Assembly: GCF_003610255.1 (NCBI RefSeq)
Contig: NZ_RAPS01000001.1
Location: 1,860,001-1,924,000 of the forward strand
DNA: 64,000 nt
Direction: 5' to 3'
Source: Streptomyces sp. TLI_171
GTDB lineage: Bacteria; Actinomycetota; Actinomycetes; Streptomycetales; Streptomycetaceae
Shown here: one piece after another, positions 18,968 to 27,142 of the stretch
How positions within the stretch are numbered: the first letter of the stretch is position 1
Layout of the letters: every line of letters begins with the position of its first letter
Program-made: the position numbers and the translations under genes
Notes under the pieces: model-generated
Databases searched by the model: none
Told to the model about the DNA's origin: nothing
The model's input: the letters and a program-made list of their open reading frames with translations, nothing else

Positions 18968-20467
18968 GTGTCCGCCGCACCGCACGCCACCGACGTCGAG
19001 CACCTGGACGTCCTGATCATCGGCGCCGGGATCTCCGGCATCGGCGCGGGCCGCTACCTGACGGCCGAGCTGCCGGGGAAGGACTTCGCGATCCTGGAGG
19101 CGCGGGCGGACTGCGGCGGCACCTGGGACCTGTTCCGCTACCCGGGCATCCGCTCCGACTCCGACCTGCACACCTTCGGCTACGCGTTCAAGCCGTGGCG
19201 GCAGCGGGAGTCGATCGCGGACGCCCCGCAGATCCTGTCCTACCTGCGCGAGACCGTCCGGGAGAACGACCTGGAGCGGCGGATCCGCTACCGGCACCGG
19301 GTGCTGGGCGCGTCCTGGTCGACCGCGGAGGCCCGCTGGACGGTCGAGGTGGAGCGCGCCGACACCGGGCAGCGGCTCACCCTCAGCTGCGACTGGCTGT
19401 TCAGTGCGACCGGCTACTACCGCTACGACCAGGGCTACACCCCGGAGTTCGAAGGGCTGGAGCGGTTCGGCGGCACCGTCGTCCACCCGCAGCACTGGCC
19501 GGCCGACCTCGACCACGGCGGTAAGCGCGTCCTGGTCATCGGCAGCGGCGCGACCGCCGTCACCCTGGTGCCCGCGATGGCCGACCGGGCCGCGCACGTG
19601 ACCATGCTCCAGCGCACGCCCACGTACATCATGCCGGTGCCGCGCCGCGACGCCGTCGCCAATCTGCTGCGCCGCCTGCTCGGCGACGAGCGCGGCTACG
19701 CGCTGGCCCGGCGCAAGAACATCGCCCAGCAGTACGCGGTCTGGTCGTTCTGCCGGCGCCACCCGAAGGCCGCCCGGCGGATCATCCGCTGGGTGAACAC
19801 CCGTCAGCTGCCCAGGGGCTACCCGGTCGACGAGCACTTCAGCCCGCCGTACGACCCGTGGGACCAGCGGCTGTGCGCCGTCCCCGACGGCGACCTGTTC
19901 AAGGCGATCAAGGGCGGCCGGGCCTCCGTGGTCACCGACCGGATCCGCACCTTCACCGAGCGGGGCGTGCAGCTGGAGTCCGGCCGCGAGCTGGCCGCCG
20001 ACCTGGTGGTCACCGCGACCGGCCTGAACGTGCAGGCGTTCGGCGGGATCCCGATGAGCGTGGACGGCACGCCCGTGGACCTCGCCGACACCGTCGCCTA
20101 CAAGGGCATGATGCTCTCCGGCGTGCCCAACTTCGCGTACGCGATCGGCTACACCAACTCCTCCTGGACGCTGAAGGTCGGGCTGCTCTGCGAGCACTTC
20201 TGCCGGCTGCTCGCCCACATGGACCGGCACGGGCAGCGGATCTGCCGGCCCGAGGTCGCCGACCCGGCGATGCCCACCCGGCCGTTCCTGGACTTCGCCG
20301 CCGGGTACATCCGGCGCGCCGTCGACGGGCTGCCCCGGCAGGGCGACCGCGGGCCGTGGCTGACCTCCACCAGCTACCGGGACGACACCCGGCTGCTGGC
20401 CGCCGACAGCGTCGCCGACCCCGAACTGCACTTCTCCCCCGGCCCCGTACCGGCCGCCGCCCGTTGA
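18968..20467 (+). CDS. FAD-dependent Baeyer-Villiger-type monooxygenase (EthA-like)
   Basis: The 499-residue flavoprotein carries the FAD-binding GAGISGIGAGRYL (about 21-33) followed by FAILEARADCGGTWDLFRYP, the EthA-like GGTWDLFRYPGIRSDSDLHT block, and the NADPH-binding GSGATAVTL near 195. The motif FGGTVVHPQHWP matches the Baeyer-Villiger fingerprint F-x-G-x-x-x-H-x-x-x-W. It should insert oxygen into ketones or oxidise sulfides. GTG 18968 follows GAGGGAG. It is divergent from the PucR-type regulator. EthA in mycobacteria is paired with a TetR repressor, so the regulator type here is different. Confidence 0.9.
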   Translation: MSAAPHATDVEHLDVLIIGAGISGIGAGRYLTAELPGKDFAILEARADCGGTWDLFRYPGIRSDSDLHTFGYAFKPWRQRESIADAPQILSYLRETVRENDLERRIRYRHRVLGASWSTAEARWTVEVERADTGQRLTLSCDWLFSATGYYRYDQGYTPEFEGLERFGGTVVHPQHWPADLDHGGKRVLVIGSGATAVTLVPAMADRAAHVTMLQRTPTYIMPVPRRDAVANLLRRLLGDERGYALARRKNIAQQYAVWSFCRRHPKAARRIIRWVNTRQLPRGYPVDEHFSPPYDPWDQRLCAVPDGDLFKAIKGGRASVVTDRIRTFTERGVQLESGRELAADLVVTATGLNVQAFGGIPMSVDGTPVDLADTVAYKGMMLSGVPNFAYAIGYTNSSWTLKVGLLCEHFCRLLAHMDRHGQRICRPEVADPAMPTRPFLDFAAGYIRRAVDGLPRQGDRGPWLTSTSYRDDTRLLAADSVADPELHFSPGPVPAAAR

Positions 20468-20546
20468 CCTGCGCCCCGGGCGGGCGGATTCTGGGGCTTA
20501 GGCGCACCGGCCACCCACGCCGGTGCGCACCGGGAAGGTGAACGCC

Positions 20547-20810
20547 ATGCAGAACCACTGGGTCGTCGACCTGACCTTCGAAGAGGACGAGGCCCGCACC
20601 ACCTGCACCGCCGCCCTCAGCGGCTTCAGCGCCCCAGGGGCCCGGGGCACCGGCACCGCGCGCCGCAACCCCACCGACGACTCCGACACCGCCATCGGTG
20701 AGGAACTGGCCGCGGCCCGCGCCTGCAACGACCTCGCCCAGCAACTGATCGGCCGCGCCGCGACCGGCATCGAGGGCCACACCCACATCCCCGCGCACCT
20801 GTCGTTCTGA
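20547..20810 (+). CDS. DUF1876 family small protein
   Basis: The 87-residue protein begins MQNHWVVDLTFEEDEARTTC and ends RACNDLAQQLIGRAATGIEG plus a short tail. The pattern (short beta-strands, a GTGTARRNPTD turn, then a long helix starting IGEELAAARACNDLA) is the DUF1876 fold, often described as dsRNA-binding-like. These are small cytoplasmic proteins common in Streptomyces and of unknown function. ATG 20547 follows GGGAAGG. It stands alone between the monooxygenase and Pr6Pr genes. Confidence 0.85.
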   Translation: MQNHWVVDLTFEEDEARTTCTAALSGFSAPGARGTGTARRNPTDDSDTAIGEELAAARACNDLAQQLIGRAATGIEGHTHIPAHLSF

Positions 20811-20932
20811 CCTCGGCGCGGGGCGCCGCCGCAACGGTCCGGTGATCTTTTCCGACCGCCGAACCGGCGGGTAGAGTGCGGCGATCTGTCGTGCCCACGG
20901 GGGGCACCGCCGAAACGAACACCGGTGACCGC

Positions 20933-21586
20933 ATGACCGTCCGGACCCGCCCCGCCCTGTGGTGGCGCTGCGCCATCGTCCTGTCCGCGTTCCTGGGGAT
21001 CTTCCTCAGCAACAGCTCACTGGTGTACTTCACCATCCAGAGCAACGTGATCGTGCTGGGCTACTTCCTGGCCGCCGCGTACTGGATGCTCAAGCGCGAC
21101 ACCGTCGACGCGCCCGCGCCCCGGCTGCGCGGCGCCGCCGTCCTGTACATCACCATCACCGGCATCGTCGCGCACGTGCTGCTCAACCACGGCGAGAACC
21201 CGCTGCCCGGCCTGGTCTCCGGCCCGGACCGCCTGCAGCACTGGTCCAGCTTCTTCCTGCACTACACCACTCCGCTGATGGTGCTCGCCGACTGGCTGCT
21301 GCTCTCCCCCCGCAACGCCTCCCGCTGGCGCGACCTGCCGCTCTGGCTGTCCTTCCCGCTCGGCTACGCCTTCCTCACCGAGGGCCGCGCCGTGCTCTTC
21401 CCGGACTTCCCGGTCCGCTACCCGTACTTCTTCCTCGACCCGACCGAGCACGGCTACGGCTGGGTCGGCCTCCAGATGCTCCAGCTCACCGTCGAGTTCG
21501 TCGTCCTCGGGGCCCTGGTCATCGGCCTGGACCGCCTCGGCACCAAGCTCCGCCGCACCCCTGCCGGGGCCGGGGCGCAGGCCTGA
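20933..21586 (+). CDS. Pr6Pr-family integral membrane protein
   Basis: The 217-residue protein has about six membrane segments. It shows the family pattern YFTIQSNVIVLGYFLAAAYW (about 28-47), TGIVAHVLLNHG, LQHWSSFFLHYTTPLMVLAD and YPYFFLDPTEHGYGW. The FTxQSN and H-Y-x-x-P-L motifs are shared with the FAR-17a/AIG1-like Pr6Pr group, whose biochemical role in bacteria is unclear. ATG 20933 is preferred; a GTG at 20876, directly after a TAGAGT hexamer, could give a longer form. It is convergent with the IclR gene. Confidence 0.82.
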   Translation: MTVRTRPALWWRCAIVLSAFLGIFLSNSSLVYFTIQSNVIVLGYFLAAAYWMLKRDTVDAPAPRLRGAAVLYITITGIVAHVLLNHGENPLPGLVSGPDRLQHWSSFFLHYTTPLMVLADWLLLSPRNASRWRDLPLWLSFPLGYAFLTEGRAVLFPDFPVRYPYFFLDPTEHGYGWVGLQMLQLTVEFVVLGALVIGLDRLGTKLRRTPAGAGAQA

Positions 21587-21619
21587 GGTCGGCGGCGGGG
21601 TCTCCCGGAGCGGCGGCCG

Positions 21620-22435
21620 TCAGCGGGTGGAGCCCATCGTGCGGGAGACCCGGGCGGCCGTGGCGGCCACCACGGGACCGAGTTCGCGGACCCGGGCGGC
21701 GGTGATCCGCGAGGTGAGGGCGGAGGTGGAGATCGCGCCGATCACGGTGTTGTTGTGGTCGAAGACGGGGGCGGCGATGCAGCGGACCTCGGGTTCGTTC
21801 TCCCGGTCGTCGACGGCGTAGCCGCGGGTGCGGATGCGGGTGAGTTCGGCGCCCAGGGCGGCGGCCGAGGTCAGGGTGCGGCCGGTGATGGCGGGGAGGC
21901 CGTTGGCGACCACGGCGGCGAACACCTCCTCGGGCATCCAGGCGAGCATGGCCTTGCCGACGGCGGTGCAGTACATCGGGGCGCGGCTGCCGATCCGGGA
22001 GGCCATCCGGACGGCGGTCTCGTTCTCCACCTTGTCGACGTAGACCACGTACGGGGCGTCGGGGACGCACAGGTGGACGGTGCCGCCGACCTCGCGCATC
22101 AGCTGGTGGGCCTCCTCGGAGGCGGCGGTGCGCAGGTCGAGGGTGGCCAGGTAGGCCTGGCCGAGCTGCAGGGCGCCGGGGCCCAGCCGGTAGTGGCCGG
22201 TGTCCCGGTCGCGGGCCAGGAGTTGGGCGTCGACCAGCGGGGCGGCCAGCCGCAGCACGGTGGACTTGGACATCTCCAGGCCGTCGGCGAGCGCGGTCAG
22301 GCTGAGGTCGGTGCCGGCCGTCGCGTGGTCGCGGACGTGTTCGAGCACCGCGAGTGCGCGGCGCAGCGACGCGGACTGGTTGCGATCACTGGGCCGGGGG
22401 TCGGCGGTCCGGTTGTCGGCGGCGGTGCTGGTCAT
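21620..22435 (-). CDS. IclR-family transcriptional regulator
   Basis: The 271-residue protein has an N-terminal winged helix (SLRRALAVLEHVRDHA, LTALADGLEMSKSTVLRLAA) and a C-terminal IclR effector domain (GTVHLCVPDAPYVVYVDKVE, PMYCTAVGKAMLAW, RGYAVDDRENEPEVRCIAAP). These features match the full family length. ATG 22435 lies divergent from the ABC transporter at 22632, with a TGCA-t-TGCA palindrome between them. It most likely represses the transporter until a sugar-derived ligand is present (inference from position). Confidence 0.9.
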   Translation of the reverse strand: MTSTAADNRTADPRPSDRNQSASLRRALAVLEHVRDHATAGTDLSLTALADGLEMSKSTVLRLAAPLVDAQLLARDRDTGHYRLGPGALQLGQAYLATLDLRTAASEEAHQLMREVGGTVHLCVPDAPYVVYVDKVENETAVRMASRIGSRAPMYCTAVGKAMLAWMPEEVFAAVVANGLPAITGRTLTSAAALGAELTRIRTRGYAVDDRENEPEVRCIAAPVFDHNNTVIGAISTSALTSRITAARVRELGPVVAATAARVSRTMGSTR

Positions 22436-22490
22436 GGGGTGTGACGGTACGGGGCGGTTCGGCGCCGGTGCCAGTTCCGCAGCACATCGT

Positions 22491-22550
22491 TTTGCATTGC
22501 ACAACTTTTACCATCTGCTCTTGTCGCCGTGCCCGCCGGGTTTCTAACGT
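22491..22550 (+). promoter_or_regulatory. IclR operator candidate and promoter of the first sugar ABC operon
   Basis: A near-palindrome at 22491-22505 (TT-T-TGCA-T-TGCA-C-AA) is followed by TTGTCG (22521-22526) and TAACGT (22545-22550) with an 18-bp spacer. A second inverted repeat (TCCCGG-N5-CCGGGA) lies downstream near 22580, in the leader. The first palindrome sits between the divergent IclR and transporter genes, where an IclR dimer would be expected to bind. Confidence 0.55.
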
Positions 22551-22631
22551 CCCGCTCACACCGATCCCCCACTGCATGTCCCGGTATGCCCGGGATGCGC
22601 AGGTGCGTCCCGCCCGTGGCGAGGAGATGAG

Positions 22632-23936
22632 TTGAGCATGAAGAAGCTGGCCCGTGGTGTCGCCCTTGCCGTGCTGGCCGGCACCGTGGCCACGGCGTGC
22701 GCGCCGGGCACCGCGAAGACGGCGTCCTCCGAGGACAAGCAGACCGGCACCGTGAAGGTGTGGCTGTACGACGAGGCGAACCGGGCCCCGAAGGAGCAGG
22801 TGGTGGCGCAGGCCGTCGCCGACTTCAAGGGCAAGCACCCGGGCGTGGACGTGCAGGTCTCGTACATCCCGACCGACGCGGGCCCGCGCGCCGAGAAGAT
22901 GAAGGGCGCGTTCAACGACCCGTCCTCGGCCCCGGACGTGGTGGAGTTCGGCAACACCGACCTGTTCGGCTACACCGCCTCGGGCGGCCTCGCCGACATC
23001 ACCTCCGACCTGGCGAGCTGGGCGGAGGGCAACGACCTGCCGCAGGACCTGAAGGACACCGCGGTGGTGGACGGCAAGACCTACGGCCTGCCCTGGTGGC
23101 TGGGCGTGCGCGCGCTGTACTACCGCACCGACGTGTTCGGCGAGCTCGGCCTGTCCGCCCCGACCAGCTACGCGGAGCTCAAGTCCGCCGCGGAGAAGGT
23201 CCGTTCGGCGCACGGCGACCTGCTGGGCATCGCGGTCGGCGGCAAGTACACCTTCGGCGCGCTGCCGTTCGTGTGGGCCAACGGCGGCGACCTGGCCGCG
23301 CAGAACGGCGCGGCGTACACCGCCTCGATCGACTCGGCGCAGTCGCAGGCCGGCGTGAAGGCGTACACCGACCTGTTCACGGACGCGATCTGCCCGGCGC
23401 AGCAGTGCGCCGACCTGACCGGCGGCAAGACCGTGGAGGCGTTCGCGGCGGGCAAGGCCGGCATGGCGATCCTGCCGAACTCCTCGCGCAGCGCGGTGGA
23501 GGCGGGCGCCGCCAAGGGCAAGTACGCGATCGTGCCGCTGCCGGGCGCGAGCGCGGGCCGGATCGCCCCGGCGTTCTCCGGCGGCAACGACCTGGGCGTC
23601 ATGAAGTCCACCCAGCACCGCAGCCTGGCTGTCGACTTCATCAAGGAACTGGCGTCCAAGAAGAACCAGTTGGCGCTGTTCGACGCGATGGGCAACCTGC
23701 CGACGCTGTCCTCGGCGCGGGCCGAGGTGGTGCAGAAGCAGCCGTGGCTGAAGCCGTTCACCGACACCATCGAGGCCGGCACCAAGTTCGTCCCGAAGGA
23801 CGCCGCCTGGGCCAAGATCGACGCCCAGGCCGTGGTGCCGACCATGCTGCAGAAGGTGATCACCGGAAAGGCCGACGTCGCCGCCGCCAGCAAGGAGGCG
23901 GCGGCCGCGATGAACACCGCCTTCAGCGGCAAGTAG
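22632..23936 (+). CDS. ABC transporter solute-binding lipoprotein (carbohydrate, CUT1 type)
   Basis: The 434-residue protein starts with a lipoprotein signal (MKKLARGVALAVLAGTVATAC, cleavage before the Cys at about residue 23), then an extracellular binding-protein family 1 fold: GTVKVWLYDEANR, the ADFKGKHPGVDVQVSYIP segment and YGLPWWLGVRALYYRTDVF. It captures an oligosaccharide or sugar for the two permeases that follow. TTG 22632 has the better spacing from GAGGAG; ATG 22638, six bases on, is the alternative start. It is the first gene of a three-gene operon opposite the IclR regulator. No ATPase gene accompanies it. Confidence 0.92.
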   Translation: MSMKKLARGVALAVLAGTVATACAPGTAKTASSEDKQTGTVKVWLYDEANRAPKEQVVAQAVADFKGKHPGVDVQVSYIPTDAGPRAEKMKGAFNDPSSAPDVVEFGNTDLFGYTASGGLADITSDLASWAEGNDLPQDLKDTAVVDGKTYGLPWWLGVRALYYRTDVFGELGLSAPTSYAELKSAAEKVRSAHGDLLGIAVGGKYTFGALPFVWANGGDLAAQNGAAYTASIDSAQSQAGVKAYTDLFTDAICPAQQCADLTGGKTVEAFAAGKAGMAILPNSSRSAVEAGAAKGKYAIVPLPGASAGRIAPAFSGGNDLGVMKSTQHRSLAVDFIKELASKKNQLALFDAMGNLPTLSSARAEVVQKQPWLKPFTDTIEAGTKFVPKDAAWAKIDAQAVVPTMLQKVITGKADVAAASKEAAAAMNTAFSGK

Positions 23937-23970
23937 CCGTCAACCCCTGAGAATCAACTGGAAGTCGTCG

Positions 23971-24945
23971 ATGCCTGCCACGACCGTCACCGCCCGGGCG
24001 GACCACGGGGACACCCCGGTCCGCCCGGCGGGCGGCGCCCCCGCGAAGGGCCGCCGCCGCTCCGGGCCGCTCGCCCGGATCCCCGTCCCGCTGTGGCTGC
24101 TGCTGCCCGCCGCACTGGTGCTGATCCCGCTGTTCGGCTACCCGCTGTACCAGTTGGGCCTGCTGTCGGTGCTCAAGTTCGGCCAGCCGCAGGCCTCCGG
24201 CGGCGTGCCGACCGAGTTCGTCGGCCTGTCGAACTACACCGACGTCCTCGGCGACGGGCAGTTCTGGTCGGTGCTCGGCCAGACCCTGGCGTTCGCCGCG
24301 TTCTGCGTGGTCGCCACCCTGGTGGTGGGCGCGGTCTGCGCGGTGCTGCTCACCCGGGCCGGCAAGTGGCCGCGCCTGCTGCTGATGTTCGGCGCGCTCG
24401 GCGCCTGGGCGGCGCCCGCGATGACCGGCTCCACGGTGTGGATGTTCCTGCTGGACACCAACACCGGCCTGGTCAACGAACTCCTCGGCACCCAGGGCCA
24501 CAACTGGATGTACGACAAGTGGTCGGCGTTCGCGATGGTCGCCGTGGTCGTGGTCTGGCACAGCTTCCCGTTCGTCATGATCACCCTGTACGCGGGCATC
24601 CAGGCCATCCCCGACTCCGTCCTGGAGGCCGCCCGCCTGGACGGCGCCGGCACCGCCACGGTCTTCCGCCGGATCATGCTGCCGATGCTGCGCCCGCTGC
24701 TGGTGATCGTGGTGATCCAGTCGATCATCTGGGACTTCAAGGTCTTCACCCAGATCTACGTGATGACCGGGGGCGGCGGCATCGCCGGCCAGAACCTGGT
24801 GCTGAACGTGTACGCCTACCAGAAGGCCTTCGTCGCCGAGAACTACAGCCTCGGCGCGGCGATCGGCGTCCTGATGACGCTGATCCTGCTGGCCGTCACC
24901 GCCGTGTACGTCCGTACCCTGCGCCGCTCCGGGGAGGAACTGTGA
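23971..24945 (+). CDS. Sugar ABC transporter permease (MalF type)
   Basis: The 324-residue protein has six predicted membrane segments after a 45-residue basic, Pro-rich cytoplasmic start. The first helix is PLWLLLPAALVLIPLFGYPL. The ATPase-coupling EAA loop reads DSVLEAARLDGAGTATVFRR near 217-236. Its stop TGA overlaps the next start codon by one base, so translation is coupled. It pairs with the following MalG-type permease and the lipoprotein; an ATPase of the shared MsiK kind encoded elsewhere probably energises the system. Confidence 0.93.
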   Translation: MPATTVTARADHGDTPVRPAGGAPAKGRRRSGPLARIPVPLWLLLPAALVLIPLFGYPLYQLGLLSVLKFGQPQASGGVPTEFVGLSNYTDVLGDGQFWSVLGQTLAFAAFCVVATLVVGAVCAVLLTRAGKWPRLLLMFGALGAWAAPAMTGSTVWMFLLDTNTGLVNELLGTQGHNWMYDKWSAFAMVAVVVVWHSFPFVMITLYAGIQAIPDSVLEAARLDGAGTATVFRRIMLPMLRPLLVIVVIQSIIWDFKVFTQIYVMTGGGGIAGQNLVLNVYAYQKAFVAENYSLGAAIGVLMTLILLAVTAVYVRTLRRSGEEL

Positions 24946-25799
24946 TGATCGGCAAGCGCGACCGCCGGGTGCTGCGGCAGGGCGCGAACACCGTGACCGT
25001 GGTGATCGCCCTGCTGACCGTGTTCCCGCTGTACTGGATGGTGCTCTCGGCGCTGAAGCCGAAGGGCGAGATCACCGCGGCGCACCCGCGGCCGTGGACC
25101 TTCGCGCCGACGCTGGAGAACTTCCGGGGCGCCCTGGGGGTCTCCGGGTTCGGCCGGTACTTCGTCAACAGCCTGCTGGTGGCGGTGGTCGTGGTGGTGC
25201 TGTCGGCCGCGATCGCCTTCCTGGCGGCGGTCGCGCTCTCCCGGTTCAGGTTCAGGTTCCGGACCACGATCCTGATCATGTTCCTGGTCGCCCAGATGGT
25301 GCCGGTCGAGGCGCTGACCATCCCGCTGTTCTTCCTGGTCCGCGACATCGGCACGGTCGCGCCCGGCTTCGGCCTGTCCTCGCTGGGCGCGCTGATGCTG
25401 GTCAACCTGGCGTTCTCGCTGCCGTTCGCGGTGTGGATGCTGCGCGGGTTCGTCGCCGCCGTCCCGGAGTCGCTGGAGGAGGCCGCCCGGATCGACGGCG
25501 CGAGCCGGTTCACCGTCCTGTGGCGGATCCTGTTCCCGCTGGTCGCCCCCGGCCTGGCGGCGACCAGCGTGTTCTCCTTCATCACGGCCTGGAACGACTT
25601 CGTCTTCGCCAAGACGCTGATCCTGGACACCGACCACCAGACGCTGCCGGCCGCGCTGATGGTGTTCTTCAAGCCGGACGAGAACGACTGGGGCGGCATC
25701 ATGGCCGCCTCCACGCTGATGACCGTCCCGGTGCTGATCTTCTTCGTCCTGGTCCAGCGTCACATGGTGTCCGGGCTGGGCGGCGCGGTGAAGGACTGA
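24945..25799 (+). CDS. Sugar ABC transporter permease (MalG type)
   Basis: The 284-residue protein has six membrane segments and the MalG-type EAA loop ESLEEAARIDGASRFTVLWR near 178-197. The periplasmic strand PRPWTFAPTLENFRGAL after the first helix is typical of the group. ATG 24945 shares its first base with the upstream TGA and follows GGGGAGG; GTG 24942 is a possible start three bases earlier. The gene ends 7 bp from the convergent EPSP synthase gene, leaving no room for a hairpin terminator. Confidence 0.92.
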   Translation: MIGKRDRRVLRQGANTVTVVIALLTVFPLYWMVLSALKPKGEITAAHPRPWTFAPTLENFRGALGVSGFGRYFVNSLLVAVVVVVLSAAIAFLAAVALSRFRFRFRTTILIMFLVAQMVPVEALTIPLFFLVRDIGTVAPGFGLSSLGALMLVNLAFSLPFAVWMLRGFVAAVPESLEEAARIDGASRFTVLWRILFPLVAPGLAATSVFSFITAWNDFVFAKTLILDTDHQTLPAALMVFFKPDENDWGGIMAASTLMTVPVLIFFVLVQRHMVSGLGGAVKD

Positions 25800-25806
25800 T
25801 CCCCCG

Positions 25807-27036
25807 TCAGTCCTGCCGGGCTGCCCAGGCGGCGAACGCCTCGTGGAAGCCGGGGAAGGTCTTGCGCACGCAGCCGGGGTCGTCGAAGGTGACGCCCGGC
25901 GTGCGCAGGCCCGTGACGGCGAAGGACATCACGATCCGGTGGTCGCCGTGGGTGGCGATCTCCGCCGCCTTCGGCGCCCCGGGGTGGATCTCGATCCAGT
26001 CCCGCCCGGTCTCCACCCGGACGCCCAGGCGACGCAGGTTCTCCGCGCAGGCGTCCAGCCGGTCGCACTCCTTGACGCGGGTGTTGTACACGTCCTCGAT
26101 CCGCACCGGCCCCGAGGCGAACGGCGCGATCGCCGCCAGCGTCGGCATGGTGTCGGAGATGTCCCGCATGTTGACCGTCCCGCCGGTCAGCGCCCCGCCG
26201 GTCACGGTGGTGGCGTCCGCCCCGACCTCGACCTTCGCCCCGAGCCGCGCCAGCACCTCGACGAACCGCAGGTCCCCCTGCAGCGCGTCGCGCCCCAGCC
26301 CCGGGACGGTCACCTCACGGCCCGTCAGGGCGGCCGCCGCGAAGAAGTAGGAGGCCGTCGACGCGTCCGGCTCGATCGGGTACCGCGCCGCCGTGTAGCC
26401 CCCCGGCGGCACGCTGAACACGTTGCCCTCGCGCTGCACCTCGACGCCGAAGCTGCGCATCATCGCCAGGGTGATCTCGACGTACGGGGCGGACACCAGG
26501 TCGGTGACGTCGATCCGCAGGCCGGTGCGGGTGAGCGGGCCGAGCAGCAGCAGCGCCGTCAGGTACTGCGAGGACAGCCCCGCGTCCAGCGTCACCTCGC
26601 CGCCCGCCACCCCGTTCGCCCGGATGCTCAGCGGGTGGTGGCCGTCCTGCCCGTGGTGCTCCAGGTCGACGCCCAGCTCGCGCAGCGCGGTGGTCAGCGG
26701 GCCGAGCGGCCGGCGGCGCATCTGCGCGGACGCGTCGAAGTGGAACGTCCCGTGCCCGGCGGCGGCCAGCGTCGGCAGGAACCGCGCGGTGGTCGCGCCG
26801 TCGCGGCAGAACACCTCCGCCCCGTCCGTGCCCGGCCCCTGCGGACGCCCGGTGATCCGCCACTCCCCCGGCTCCCGCACCACCTGGTAGCCGAGCCCGA
26901 GCAGCCCCTCCGCGAACCCCTCGGTGTCGTCCGAGACCAGCGGCCGCGCCAGCGTGGTCACCCCGTCGGCCGCCGCCGCGAGGAACAGCGCCCGCGCGGT
27001 GACCGACTTCGAACCGGGAATCTCGACGACAGCCAC
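25807..27036 (-). CDS. aroA: 3-phosphoshikimate 1-carboxyvinyltransferase (EPSP synthase) paralogue
   Basis: The 409-residue protein transfers enolpyruvyl from PEP to shikimate-3-phosphate. It shows EIPGSKSVTARALFLAAAAD at the start, EPDASTASYFFAAAAL, DISDTMPTLAAIAPFA with the catalytic Asp, NTRVKECDRLDA and ATHGDHRIVMSFAV. In the PEP-site loop it reads FCRDGATTARFL where typical actinomycete AroA has C-G-L-A-G-T-V-M-R-F, so the Gly equivalent to E. coli Gly96 appears to be Ala. It starts abruptly at PGSKS without the usual longer N-terminus. GTG 27036 follows TTGGAG. There is no aromatic pathway neighbour; it may be a second copy rather than the housekeeping enzyme. Confidence 0.88.
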   Translation of the reverse strand: MAVVEIPGSKSVTARALFLAAAADGVTTLARPLVSDDTEGFAEGLLGLGYQVVREPGEWRITGRPQGPGTDGAEVFCRDGATTARFLPTLAAAGHGTFHFDASAQMRRRPLGPLTTALRELGVDLEHHGQDGHHPLSIRANGVAGGEVTLDAGLSSQYLTALLLLGPLTRTGLRIDVTDLVSAPYVEITLAMMRSFGVEVQREGNVFSVPPGGYTAARYPIEPDASTASYFFAAAALTGREVTVPGLGRDALQGDLRFVEVLARLGAKVEVGADATTVTGGALTGGTVNMRDISDTMPTLAAIAPFASGPVRIEDVYNTRVKECDRLDACAENLRRLGVRVETGRDWIEIHPGAPKAAEIATHGDHRIVMSFAVTGLRTPGVTFDDPGCVRKTFPGFHEAFAAWAARQD

Positions 27037-27142
27037 GGGGACGCTCCAACGGGGACGGCGACAGGACCGCCCCCGATCCTGCCCGGGGGACGGTCCTGCG
27101 GGACGACTCGTCTTACGGTGTGGACACCCGCCGGGGCCCGCG

